A stretch of DNA of 21,701 nt from DATBMY01 sp036554605 (GTDB lineage Bacteria > Acidobacteriota > Blastocatellia > UBA7656), in assembly GCA_036554605.1 (NCBI GenBank), contig DATBMY010000424.1:1-21701 (forward strand), written 5' to 3'. The number at the start of each line of letters is the position of its first letter. Positions within the stretch are counted from its first letter, which is position 1. The notes under the pieces are model-generated. The model was given only the letters and a program-made list of their open reading frames with translations, was not told the origin of the DNA and ran no database searches. The position numbers and the translations under genes are program-made. This document shows, piece by piece, positions 1 through 10,834 of the stretch.

Positions 1-2249
1 CCCTCTATCCCCATACCGCCGCTGATGTCTTCGCTCTCGCCGTACATTCCGAGGCTCTTGAACCTGTCAGACTTCATATAAGCGAGCGGCTTGCCGCGAG
101 GCTCTATATCATAGACCAGCCGCTTGGCGCTCCCCGATTGGTTCGGGATGATAATCAAATCGTAGCTCGCGCGAAGGCCACCCTTCTTTACCCGCTCTTT
201 GAAGATCAGATCGTAATTAATCTCGAATCGGTCCAGCGCGTATCGCACCCAGCCGACTTCTTGCGTGTTGCCCCATGTCGAGAAGACCGCGACGCGCGGA
301 AGGTCTACTTCATGCACCGGCGCGGCGGGCATGGCCGACAGCGCGCTTCCCATCAAACCGAGCTTCTCCACTTCAGCCTTCACCCGCGGGTAGAGGTCCT
401 TGCCGCCCTGCCTGCCTTCGATGACGAACGAGCCCGCGGGATATTCCCTTTCGCCCGATCTGAAGGATTGCTCCGCGGCCTGTACCTTTAAATCCTTCAG
501 CCGGTATCTGAGTGTGATCATGTTGTTAGAGCCGGTGTGCGCGACCGCGTAAGCCGCGGCCCCGGCGTTGCCTTCGAGCGCGCCCGTGATAACCGCTTCC
601 TTCACCGGCTCGGTCGCCACGGCAAGAATGGCTTTATCGGAAATCTCGCGCACCTCCGTGTGATGCATCAAGCCCATGGTCCATCCGCTGTCGTCGTAGG
701 TGCGAAGCTGTGGGTCGGGAAACTCCTGGCGCTCCATAAAGATCTTTGCGAGACGGCCGTAAGGCTGGTCGCGCTTTATGACGAATGAGCCCGCCGGGAA
801 CGTGCCTTCTTTGAGCTTGATCTCCGCGCTCGCGCGGCCGACCTCTATGCCCTGAGTGCGAAGCATGTTGACAAGCACGCCGGCGCGCGTCATATCGCGC
901 TGGCCGGCGGGAATGACGTACCCGTGCGGCGCTTCGGTCTTGCCCGCTTCGATTGAGTTGCGGCTCTTGCGGTAGAAGTTTTCCAAGATCATCCGCGGGA
1001 AATTCGAGGCAAGCTCAAGCCCGCTCAGGACGGCCGTCTGCATATAATTCGTGTTGTTGCGCATCGACCATTCGACTTCCCTGTAAGGCGGCGAAGGGCG
1101 ATACCACTCGCGGCTTGTCTGGCCCGCGCCCTGAGGGGGCGCGACGCGGCGCTTCATGGTGTTTGCGCCGCCGTTGCCGAACGTCTCGTACATGCGAACC
1201 ATCCCGTTGTGGTTCGATGACATGAAGGCGAGATAGCCGGGCGACCACATATCGACGAACGCATGTGTCCACACTCCGGGCATGCCGTATTTGGTCATCT
1301 GCGCCATTTCGAAGTTCGCAAACCACGGGAGCTCGCCGTAGAGAATCGGGTCGAGCGAAGGGTTCTGCGGCGCCTGCCCGCTGAAGGTATAAAGAAACGG
1401 CACCGATTCGTGAAGATCGTGCATGATGGGCGGGTGCCATTCGAGATACCAGTTGAGCAGGTTTCGCATGGAGACCTGAGAATAATTTATGTCGCGGTTG
1501 TTATCGTGAAATATGTATTTGCCCCAGAAGGGCGGCCCCGGGAGGCGGTCGGCTTCGGTTTTCTCTTCGGTCTTGTGCAGGTAGTACCAGTCGACGTAGC
1601 GGTCGCGGCCGTCGGGGTCGGCGGCCGGAGTGAGCGTGACGATGACGTTTTCGCGAATCTTGTTTATGAGCGGGGAGTCCTCGACCGCGAGCCGGTAGGC
1701 CAGCTCCATAAGCATCTCGGGCGGTCCGGTCTCGCCGCTGTGAAGCCCGGCCATCAGGTGATAAATAGGCTTTGCGCGCGAGATGATCTCAAGCGCCTCG
1801 GCTTCGGTCACGCGACGCGGGTCGGCAAGTCGCGCGAGATATTCACGATGCTGGGCGATATTTCTTATCGACTCTTCAGACCCGATTGCGACGACGACGC
1901 ACTCGCGGCCCTCGTCGGTTGTGCCTATGGAAAAGACCTTTACGCGAGGGCTCGCTTTTTCGAGCGCGCGATAATACTTCAGAGTCTCCGCGTAATAGGT
2001 GAGCTTGCCCGGCATCCCGACGTGATAGCCGATGACCTCTTTAGGCGTGGGCACGCCCGCGACTCTGGGCAGGTGAACGACAAGCGGGCTAAGGAATTCC
2101 GGCCGGGTCGTCCATTGCTTGACCATGCGGGCGAACTCTTCGTCCTGTTGCTGGGCAGGTCGCTGCTGCGCTGATACCGAAACGCCGGAAAGCGAGAGCG
2201 CTACCAGTATGGTCAAGAGTTGCCGGCCTGTTGATATGATGCGTCGCAT
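1..2249 (-). CDS. M14-family zinc carboxypeptidase, exported (3' end outside window)
   Basis: Translating the minus strand from the ATG at 2249 gives 749 codons without a stop up to the window edge, so the C-terminus is missing. Residues 1 to about 27 form a signal peptide (basic MRRIISTGRQ, hydrophobic LLTILVALSL, then SVSAQQ), so the enzyme should act outside the cytoplasm. The M14 zinc motif is seen as H170-S-G-E173-T-G-P-P-E. A later H277-D-L-H280-E cluster probably supplies the third zinc ligand. From about residue 648 a Rossmann-like stretch (PRVAVFSTWGNTQEVGW, then YDLIIIPNQ) resembles the glutamine-amidotransferase-like tail of long acidobacterial and bacteroidetal M14 proteins. An AAAGGA ribosome site lies 7 nt before the ATG. 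Family knowledge: removal of C-terminal residues from peptides. Exact substrate is unknown. Long plus-strand frames over this stretch, such as 1263-2174, are shadows. Confidence 0.9.
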   Translation of the reverse strand, partial: MRRIISTGRQLLTILVALSLSGVSVSAQQRPAQQQDEEFARMVKQWTTRPEFLSPLVVHLPRVAGVPTPKEVIGYHVGMPGKLTYYAETLKYYRALEKASPRVKVFSIGTTDEGRECVVVAIGSEESIRNIAQHREYLARLADPRRVTEAEALEIISRAKPIYHLMAGLHSGETGPPEMLMELAYRLAVEDSPLINKIRENVIVTLTPAADPDGRDRYVDWYYLHKTEEKTEADRLPGPPFWGKYIFHDNNRDINYSQVSMRNLLNWYLEWHPPIMHDLHESVPFLYTFSGQAPQNPSLDPILYGELPWFANFEMAQMTKYGMPGVWTHAFVDMWSPGYLAFMSSNHNGMVRMYETFGNGGANTMKRRVAPPQGAGQTSREWYRPSPPYREVEWSMRNNTNYMQTAVLSGLELASNFPRMILENFYRKSRNSIEAGKTEAPHGYVIPAGQRDMTRAGVLVNMLRTQGIEVGRASAEIKLKEGTFPAGSFVIKRDQPYGRLAKIFMERQEFPDPQLRTYDDSGWTMGLMHHTEVREISDKAILAVATEPVKEAVITGALEGNAGAAAYAVAHTGSNNMITLRYRLKDLKVQAAEQSFRSGEREYPAGSFVIEGRQGGKDLYPRVKAEVEKLGLMGSALSAMPAAPVHEVDLPRVAVFSTWGNTQEVGWVRYALDRFEINYDLIFKERVKKGGLRASYDLIIIPNQSGSAKRLVYDIEPRGKPLAYMKSDRFKSLGMYGESEDISGGMGIE

Positions 2250-2295
2250 GGGGGAATCCTTTCGGGCCTGAGATGTATGTAGCAAAGGCACGGAG

Positions 2296-2324
2296 AATCT
2301 ACCTCCGGCATTCTGCCTTGTCAA
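2296..2324 (-). promoter_or_regulatory. Sigma70-like promoter for the M14 peptidase gene
   Basis: Reading the minus strand, a perfect -35 TTGACA (2324-2319) is followed by exactly 17 nt and the -10 TAGATT (2301-2296, 4 of 6 matches). It sits about 45 nt upstream of the ATG at 2249, in the divergent gap with the ADOP permease. Predicted from sequence only. Confidence 0.55.
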
Positions 2325-2390
2325 CAAAGCGCACGCGGCGGGCACCCGCCGCGCTCCTTCCGGCAACAAAGCAGCCGCGCGGGCTTCTTG

Positions 2391-2396
2391 TATAAT
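2391..2396 (+). promoter_or_regulatory. Consensus -10 box for the ADOP permease gene
   Basis: A perfect TATAAT lies in the GC-rich divergent gap. No good -35 is seen 16-18 nt upstream. Transcription would start near 2403, giving a leader of about 26 nt to the GTG at 2429. Confidence 0.4.
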
Positions 2397-2417
2397 GCTT
2401 GCGCCGATCAAATCAAC

Positions 2418-2422
2418 GGAGG
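2418..2422 (+). promoter_or_regulatory. Ribosome binding site that sets the ADOP start
   Basis: GGAGG is followed by a 6-nt spacer and GTG at 2429. It directly abuts the ATG at 2423 and so is badly placed for that start. The protein beginning at 2429 (MREDLRYGLRMLLKKPGF) matches the usual N-terminus of ADOP permeases. Confidence 0.6.
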
Positions 2423-2428
2423 ATGACG

Positions 2429-4819
2429 GTGAGAGAAGACCTTCGCTACGGCCTGAGAATGCTTCTTAAGAAACCGGGCTTCGCCATTATCGCTATCACT
2501 ACGCTTGCGCTCGGCATCGGCGCAAATACTATAGTCTTCAGCGGCGTCTATGCGCTCTTTCTTCAAGACCTGCCATATCCGAACGCCGGCCGCCTGGTCG
2601 TCGTCACGCAGTCGAGCCGAAGCGGTGTCGAGACTTTCGTCTCTTACGCGGACTTCCGCGACTGGCAACGTCAAAGCGAAACCTTCGACGAGATGGCCGC
2701 CTCGCGCACGGTCTCGATGAACCTGACGGGGTCCGAGCTTGCCGAGCGCGTGACGACGAGCTACGTCACAAGAGAGCTGCTGCCGATGATGGGCGCTCGC
2801 GTCTCTCTGGGGCGAGGTTTTGCCGAAGAAGATTTTCGCCCCGGCGCGGCAAAGACAATCGTCGTCAGTCACGACTTCTGGCGCGGGCGACTGGGCGGCG
2901 ACATGGCCATCCTGGGCAAGCATCTAAAACTGAACGGCGAAGACTTCACCGTGCTCGGGGTGATGGCCGAAGAATACCGCTACCCGTTTCGCGCACACTT
3001 CTGGGCGCCGCTCGAATCGACGGAAAGAAACGATCTGCTTTATGACCGGGACGCGAATCTTTACGAAATCACCGGGCGGCTCAAAAGCCACGTTGCCGCC
3101 GGCGATGCATTGAAAGAGCTGGCCGCGCTCGCGCAAGGCTCGAACATGCGCGCGAGGGCCATCACCGACCTCGCGATAAAAGTGACTCCGCTCGCCGAGA
3201 CGCTGCCGGGCATTGAAAAGTATCGTGACCCGGTAATAGTTATGCAGCTTGCCGTCTTATTCGTCTTGCTGATCGCGAGCGCGAATCTTGCGAACATGCT
3301 TCTGGCGCGCAACAGCCGGCGGCGACAGGAGTTCACCCTCAGGCTCGCGCTCGGCGCAAGCCGCGCCCGGCTCGTCAGGCAACTGCTCGTCGAAGGGCTG
3401 CTGACCGGCTTTGCCGGAAGCGCGCTCGGTTTGCTCATTGCCGCCTGGGGGCTCGGCTGGCTCCGCTCGGTAATTGCGTGGCGCGCTCCGGGCGCGCGCG
3501 AAGTCGAGTTGAACCCGGTGGTCCTTCTCGTCACGCTCGGCGCATCGCTTCTGACCACGCTCGCCTTCAGCCTTATGCCCGCGCTCATTGCGTCGAAGCA
3601 GAACTTGAGCGAGGGGCTCAAGTCGGCCGCTTACTCGGTGACGGCCGCGCGCGCGCGGCGCGGGTACAGCAAGGCGCTCGTCGCGGCGGAGGTGTCGCTT
3701 GCCGTCATGCTGCTTGCGGGGGCGGGGCTGATGATTCGCACTTTCATAAACCTCACAAACGAAGACCCGGGATTTGATCCGAATAACGGCGTGGCGCTCA
3801 CGATCGCGCTCCCGCCTTCCGGTTACGCCGGCCACGACCAGCTTTCAGCATTCTACGGCGAAGCGATAAGGCGTATAAAATCGCTGCCCGGAGTCGAAGA
3901 TGCGGGCGCGGTTACTTATATGCCCCTGGTCGGCTACAACCCCGGAGCTGATTTTCGTATAGAAGGGCGCGCTGTCGTTGAAGAAATGAAGGCCGATTAC
4001 CAGCCCGTTAGCGCGGGGTATTTTCGAGCGATTGGAATCCCCGTCCTTCGAGGCGAAACATTTGCCGAGCGTGATATGAGCGCTTCGCCTCAAAAGGTCA
4101 TCATCAACGCGGCGCTCGAACGACGTTTCTTCAACGGGGAAGACGCGCTCGGCAAGCACATTCAATTATCGAGCGCCAACAAAGAGCCCGCGTCGCTTGT
4201 CGTGGTCGGCGTGGTGGGCGATGTCAGGCAATTCGGCCTTCACAACGAGCCTCGCCCCGAGATCTATCTTCCGACTTACCGCAACTCAATGAGCCTGATC
4301 GTTCGCGGGGGCGAAGCCGAAAGATTGATTCCGGCCCTCGCGGAGGTGATTCGCGGCATGGGCGATGACCGGGTAGTTTATAACCTGAAGACCCTGCCGC
4401 AACTGGTAGCCGACTCGATCGAGAAACGGCGGATCTTCATGCTGCTTGTCAGCGTGCTTTCGACAATAGCTCTGCTGATGTCGGTCATGGGAATTTACGG
4501 CGTGATCTCTTACGGCGTAGCCGAGCGCACGCGCGAATTCGGCATAAGAATGGCTCTGGGAGCCAATTCCGCCCGCATATCATTATCGGTGGTCAAACAG
4601 GCGCTGGCGCTCGCGCTTGCCGGGCTCGCCATCGGATCAGCGGGGTCGCTCGCTTTAGCGCGATTGATGCGAAGCCTGCTTTACGGTGTCGGCCCGTTCG
4701 ACCCGCTAATGCTCATAGCGCCGGCGCTGTTAATACTGATCGCGGCGACGGCGGCCAGCTTTATCCCCGCGCGCCGCGCGGCAACCGTTGACCCGATGAT
4801 CGCGCTCAGACATGAGTAG
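2429..4819 (+). CDS. ADOP-family ABC transporter permease (MacB/FtsX type, no ATPase)
   Basis: About 796 residues from the preferred GTG start. It has the duplicated orphan-permease architecture: a first membrane segment at about residues 18-38 (LALGIGANTIVF signature), a periplasmic MacB-like domain, and an FtsX block containing LRLALGASRARLVRQ. A central membrane segment (LVAAEVSLAVMLLAGAGLM), a second periplasmic domain and a second FtsX block (FGIRMALGANSARI) follow, ending in FIPARRAATVDPMIALRHE. The two FtsX signatures show the internal duplication. Family knowledge: these permeases are numerous in Acidobacteriota and usually lack an adjacent ATPase. None is seen here, so a partner would have to be encoded elsewhere or absent. 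The transported substrate is unknown. Divergent from the M14 gene and 127 bp upstream of the BNR gene in the same direction. A longer start (TTG, 2399) is open but has no support. Confidence 0.92.
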   Translation: MREDLRYGLRMLLKKPGFAIIAITTLALGIGANTIVFSGVYALFLQDLPYPNAGRLVVVTQSSRSGVETFVSYADFRDWQRQSETFDEMAASRTVSMNLTGSELAERVTTSYVTRELLPMMGARVSLGRGFAEEDFRPGAAKTIVVSHDFWRGRLGGDMAILGKHLKLNGEDFTVLGVMAEEYRYPFRAHFWAPLESTERNDLLYDRDANLYEITGRLKSHVAAGDALKELAALAQGSNMRARAITDLAIKVTPLAETLPGIEKYRDPVIVMQLAVLFVLLIASANLANMLLARNSRRRQEFTLRLALGASRARLVRQLLVEGLLTGFAGSALGLLIAAWGLGWLRSVIAWRAPGAREVELNPVVLLVTLGASLLTTLAFSLMPALIASKQNLSEGLKSAAYSVTAARARRGYSKALVAAEVSLAVMLLAGAGLMIRTFINLTNEDPGFDPNNGVALTIALPPSGYAGHDQLSAFYGEAIRRIKSLPGVEDAGAVTYMPLVGYNPGADFRIEGRAVVEEMKADYQPVSAGYFRAIGIPVLRGETFAERDMSASPQKVIINAALERRFFNGEDALGKHIQLSSANKEPASLVVVGVVGDVRQFGLHNEPRPEIYLPTYRNSMSLIVRGGEAERLIPALAEVIRGMGDDRVVYNLKTLPQLVADSIEKRRIFMLLVSVLSTIALLMSVMGIYGVISYGVAERTREFGIRMALGANSARISLSVVKQALALALAGLAIGSAGSLALARLMRSLLYGVGPFDPLMLIAPALLILIAATAASFIPARRAATVDPMIALRHE

Positions 4820-4870
4820 GGGGCGGGGAGCGGTAGCCAGTTGGCCATACGTGAGTTAATATCTGGTATT

Positions 4871-4932
4871 TCAAATTTGAGATTTAAGATGCAGTATTCT
4901 CTGATCCCTGACTTCCGACTCCCGATCCCTGA
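4871..4932. repeat. Intergenic palindrome and 9-bp direct repeat
   Basis: The gap between the ADOP and BNR genes holds the perfect palindrome TCAAATTTGA (4871-4880). Next comes a pair of GATCCCTGA direct repeats (4903-4911 and 4924-4932) separated by TTCCGACTC-type sequence. The AT-rich words resemble those at 13004-13035. Function is unknown; the second repeat copy reaches the ribosome site of the BNR gene. Confidence 0.5.
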
Positions 4933-4946
4933 TTATGAGGATTGAT

Positions 4947-8003
<3,057 letters not shown>

Positions 8004-8008
8004 TTAAG

Positions 8009-8072
8009 CGTAGTTCAAAGTTCACGCTGAGAGCGTGCGACGGGCAGCCTGAAGGCTGAACTCTGAACTACG
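8009..8072. repeat. Branched hairpin repeat between convergent genes
   Basis: A 16-bp outer stem (8009-8024 with 8057-8072, one A-C mismatch) encloses two small hairpins: CACGC-TGAGA-GCGTG (8023-8037) and CAGCC-TGAA-GGCTG (8045-8058). The inner stems share their outermost bases with the outer stem, so they compete or form a junction. It lies 6 bp after the BNR stop and 19 bp from the end of the convergent isomerase gene. There is no U-run, so it is not a classical terminator, but a bidirectional 3'-end role is plausible. Positions 8013-8038 recur, inverted and with one mismatch, at 21565-21590, which marks it as a dispersed repeat. Confidence 0.75.
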
Positions 8073-8090
8073 TCCTGGAATGCGCCTCGC

Positions 8091-8852
8091 CTAGCGGCGC
8101 AAAGAGTCGATGACTCTCTGTTTGTGCTCGATTGATTCGGCCGAGAACCAGTGCTCGATAAACTGGGCGAGAAACTCGCGGTCGCTTCTCGCGGGCGGCA
8201 ATCCCAGCGCTTCGTTGAACAATCGCTTCACCTTGCCGAACGTCTCAGGCGGTTTCGCGGCAAGCTCGCTTGCTCGCGCGACGGCCCTATCTATCACGGC
8301 TTCGGCCCCGGTGACTTCGCTCGCGAGACGCGCGGCAAGCGCCTCGGCCGGCGCGATAACCTTGCCTTCGACGACCATCTCGCGCGCCACCGCGGGGCCC
8401 GTCGCTCGAACCGCCATACGCATCATGCCGGGCGGCAGGACAAGCCCGATGTTTATTTCGTTCAAGGCGAACCCGAACTCTCCGCCGGCCATCACCCGCG
8501 CGTCCGAGGCCAGAGCCAGCACCGCGCCGCCCGCATAGGCATGCCCGCTTACGGCGGCGACGACCGGCTTTTTAATCAAGAGCATGCTCTCGTATAGATC
8601 GATGAAGCGCCCGAAGAACTCCGTCATCGCATCGCGCTCGTAGCCGAAGACTTCTTTCACGTCAAAGCCGCCGGAAAAGAATTTCGGCCGGTCGCTTGCA
8701 AGAACAATCGCCGAAACGCCCCGGTCAGTCTCGGCCCGGCGAATCATCTCGCCGAGCTCGTCGACCATAGCCGAGTTGAGCGCGTTGGCCTTGCCGCGCG
8801 CCAACTTGATTAGAAGTATGCCCTGGCTAATCTCAGTCTTGATGTTTTCCAT
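8091..8852 (-). CDS. Enoyl-CoA hydratase/isomerase family protein, probably isomerase-like
   Basis: 253 residues, the normal length for a crotonase-fold enzyme, which act on acyl-CoA thioesters in the cytoplasm. The oxyanion-hole segments are visible: F-S-G-G-F-D-V at about 59-65 and GHAYAGGAV at 103-111. Hydratases use two glutamates. Here the position of the first (in GGGCELA of ECH) is V111, while the second is kept as E132 in LNEINIG. One glutamate at that site, and the LNExxxG motif, are features of delta3-delta2-enoyl-CoA isomerases, so isomerase or another crotonase reaction is more likely than hydration. The start is supported by GGAGA upstream and a TTGACA promoter at 8879-8906. Monocistronic, divergent from the aldolase gene. 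No other beta-oxidation gene is seen nearby, so the pathway is unclear. Confidence 0.88.
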   Translation of the reverse strand: MENIKTEISQGILLIKLARGKANALNSAMVDELGEMIRRAETDRGVSAIVLASDRPKFFSGGFDVKEVFGYERDAMTEFFGRFIDLYESMLLIKKPVVAAVSGHAYAGGAVLALASDARVMAGGEFGFALNEINIGLVLPPGMMRMAVRATGPAVAREMVVEGKVIAPAEALAARLASEVTGAEAVIDRAVARASELAAKPPETFGKVKRLFNEALGLPPARSDREFLAQFIEHWFSAESIEHKQRVIDSLRR

Positions 8853-8878
8853 GTTAGTCTCCGGTTCCGGGCTTTAAA

Positions 8879-8906
8879 ATTATTGCGACCCTGCTCGGGG
8901 TGTCAA
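8879..8906 (-). promoter_or_regulatory. Sigma70-like promoter for the isomerase gene
   Basis: On the minus strand, TTGACA (8906-8901), a 16-nt spacer and AATAAT (8884-8879, 5 of 6 matches) lie about 27 nt upstream of the ATG at 8852. Confidence 0.6.
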
Positions 8907-8930
8907 CCGCGCCCGAAGCCAACGGGCGGC

Positions 8931-8959
8931 TTGACTCGGCAAACGCGCTGGGATAAAAA
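8931..8959 (+). promoter_or_regulatory. Sigma70-like promoter for the aldolase-SDR pair
   Basis: TTGACT (8931-8936), a 17-nt spacer and TAAAAA (8954-8959, 4 of 6 matches) lie upstream of the ATG at 9008. Together with the opposite promoter at 8879-8906 this makes a compact divergent promoter region. Confidence 0.45.
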
Positions 8960-9007
8960 CCGAGCGATCCCTTGTTTAAGACCGCTAAAAGGAGCACGAC
9001 ACGCATT

Positions 9008-9775
9008 ATGTCACAAGCAAAAGCAGTTTACGTTCGCGATCATGTTTCGGTAGAAGAGTGGCAGGCGAGGGTCGATCTCGCGGCCGCTTACCGGCTGGTA
9101 GCTCACTACGGCTGGGACGACCTGGTCTTCACACACATATCGGCGCGGGTGCCCGGCCCGGAGCATCATTTCCTTATCAACCCTTACGGCTTGATGTTTG
9201 ACGAGATAACCGCGTCGAGCCTCGTCAAAGTCGACCTCGAAGGTAAGATAGTCATGGAGTCGCCCTACCAGATAAACCCGGCGGGCTTCGTGATTCACAG
9301 CGCCATTCATGCGGCGCGCGAGGATGCGCTTTGCGTCATGCACACGCACACGCTCGCGGGCGTGGCCGTGTCGGCTCAGCCGGGGGGGCTGCTGCCCATA
9401 TCGCAGCAGTCGATGTTTCCGCTCGCGACGATAGGCTATCACGGCTACGAAGGGCTTGCTTTGAACGAAGACGAAAAGCCCCGGCTCGTAGCGGATCTCG
9501 GCAACAAGAATTGCCTGATATTGAGAAACCACGGATTGCTGACGGTGGGGACGAGCCCGGCCGAAGCATTTTTCGCCATGTACAGTCTCCAGCGCGCTTG
9601 CGAGGTTCAGCTTCTCGCGCAATCGGGTGGCGCGGAGCTTTTAACAATTCCCAAGCCGATACTTGACGGAGTCGCCGCGCAGGTCAAGATCGTAACCAAG
9701 GGGCTGGGCGCTGACCTGGTGTGGCCGGGACTGATGCGCAAGCTCGATAAGATAGACACGTCTTTCCGCGAATAA
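9008..9775 (+). CDS. Class II aldolase/adducin family protein
   Basis: 255 residues from the ATG at 9008; an upstream TTG at 8972 is in frame but looks non-coding. GGAG at 8991-8994 is a rather distant ribosome site (13-nt spacer). The fold is recognised from FVIHSAIHAAREDALCVMHT followed by H114, giving the HxH zinc pair (H112, H114), and from RNHGLLTVG with the third zinc histidine (H175). These match the zinc-dependent fuculose-phosphate-aldolase/adducin superfamily. The INPAGF context resembles the adducin-like branch, whose substrates are mostly uncharacterised, so a specific sugar-phosphate aldolase activity should not be assumed. Ends 18 bp before the SDR gene, so the two are probably co-transcribed, perhaps acting on the same small carbonyl or hydroxy compound (inference). 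Confidence 0.88.
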   Translation: MSQAKAVYVRDHVSVEEWQARVDLAAAYRLVAHYGWDDLVFTHISARVPGPEHHFLINPYGLMFDEITASSLVKVDLEGKIVMESPYQINPAGFVIHSAIHAAREDALCVMHTHTLAGVAVSAQPGGLLPISQQSMFPLATIGYHGYEGLALNEDEKPRLVADLGNKNCLILRNHGLLTVGTSPAEAFFAMYSLQRACEVQLLAQSGGAELLTIPKPILDGVAAQVKIVTKGLGADLVWPGLMRKLDKIDTSFRE

Positions 9776-9793
9776 TTAAGGTCAGGGGTCGAA

Positions 9794-10573
9794 GTGGAGA
9801 TAAAAGATAAGGTCATCGTCGTCACCGGCGGCGCAAACGGCATAGGCCGCGCGCTGTGCCGCCGGTTTGCAAGAGGCGGCGCGCGCGGCGTGGTCGTCGC
9901 TGACACGGACGCGGCCGGAGCGGCGCAAGTTGCTAAAGAATTCGGCGGGCTTCCGATTGAAACGGATGTAAGCCGCGAGGGCGATATAAATCGTCTGGTC
10001 GAGGAGGTGACGGCAAAATTCGGCCACATCGATCTGTTCTGCTCGAATGCCGGGATAGGCGGGATGCCGGGCGGCGCGGAGGTGAGCGACGAAGCGTGGC
10101 GGCATATATGGGACATAAACGTGATGGCTCACATATACGCCGCGAGGGCCGTTTTGCCGGGCATGCTCACGCGGGGCGAAGGATACCTCTTGCAGACGGC
10201 CTCGGCGGCCGGGCTGCTGACGCAGGTGGGCTCAGCGCCCTATTCGGTCACGAAGCACGCGGCCGTATCCTTCGCCGAATGGCTCTCGATCACTTACGGT
10301 GATGCAGGGATAAAAGTCTCGTGCCTCTGCCCGCAGGGCGTGCGCACGCGCATGCTTTTAGGCGAAGATGGGAAGGGCGAGAATTTTCTGGTCGAAGGCG
10401 CGCTCGATCCCGAAGAGGTCGCGGAGATAGTAGTGGAGGGGCTCGCCGATGAGCGGTTTCTCATATTGCCGCACCCGGAGGTGGCCGAGTATTTCCGCCG
10501 GAAGGCCACGGATTACGACCGCTGGCTTCGCGGCATGCGCCGCCTCAATGCAAAGGTGCTGGGCGGCTCGTGA
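9794..10573 (+). CDS. SDR-family NAD(P)-dependent oxidoreductase
   Basis: 259 residues from a GTG start with AGGGG (9784-9788) 5 nt upstream. It shows the classical short-chain dehydrogenase pattern: TGGANGIG (11-18) for cofactor binding, D37 at the end of the second strand (favouring NAD over NADP), NAG at 85-87, and a catalytic set S137, Y150, K154 (Y-S-V-T-K). The C-terminal substrate-binding part (RRKATDYDRWLRGMRRLNAKVL) is not specific enough to name a substrate. Second gene of the aldolase pair, so it probably reduces or oxidises an alcohol/carbonyl related to the aldolase chemistry (inference). Cytosolic; no membrane segments. Confidence 0.9.
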   Translation: MEIKDKVIVVTGGANGIGRALCRRFARGGARGVVVADTDAAGAAQVAKEFGGLPIETDVSREGDINRLVEEVTAKFGHIDLFCSNAGIGGMPGGAEVSDEAWRHIWDINVMAHIYAARAVLPGMLTRGEGYLLQTASAAGLLTQVGSAPYSVTKHAAVSFAEWLSITYGDAGIKVSCLCPQGVRTRMLLGEDGKGENFLVEGALDPEEVAEIVVEGLADERFLILPHPEVAEYFRRKATDYDRWLRGMRRLNAKVLGGS

Positions 10574-10834
10574 GCAGAGCATGAGTGGTCTTGCTATGTA
10601 ATGAAACCCGATACTGCTCGCGAGCGTCGGCGCGGCTCCTCATGATCTCACAATGCGCACCGATTCATTTTATTCTTAGTCTGAAATCCTGGTGATGGCG
10701 GGCATGCGAGACCGTGCTGCTTGTCACTGACTCTCCTTGAAAACCTGATCAGAATAGTAATTCCTGGCGGTTTAATCAGCCGGTCCCGCTCATCTGAAGC
10801 GACTGTTGTCGGGGCTTTAATCTCTGGTGTAGCC

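Noticed and set aside
1263..2174. 303-codon plus-strand open frame
   Set aside because: It lies opposite the M14 peptidase, whose minus-strand translation has a signal peptide and zinc motifs. The plus-strand product shows no recognisable domain.
2399..2428. Upstream TTG start for the ADOP permease
   Set aside because: It has no ribosome site and would start before or at the predicted transcription start; GTG at 2429 has GGAGG at ideal distance.
8009..8072. Possible tRNA-like cloverleaf
   Set aside because: Only two inner hairpins are present, with no acceptor stem with CCA, no T-loop and no anticodon arm.
10721..10834. Longer N-terminus of the VWA protein
   Set aside because: The extra 38 residues would bury a clear signal peptide beginning at 10835.
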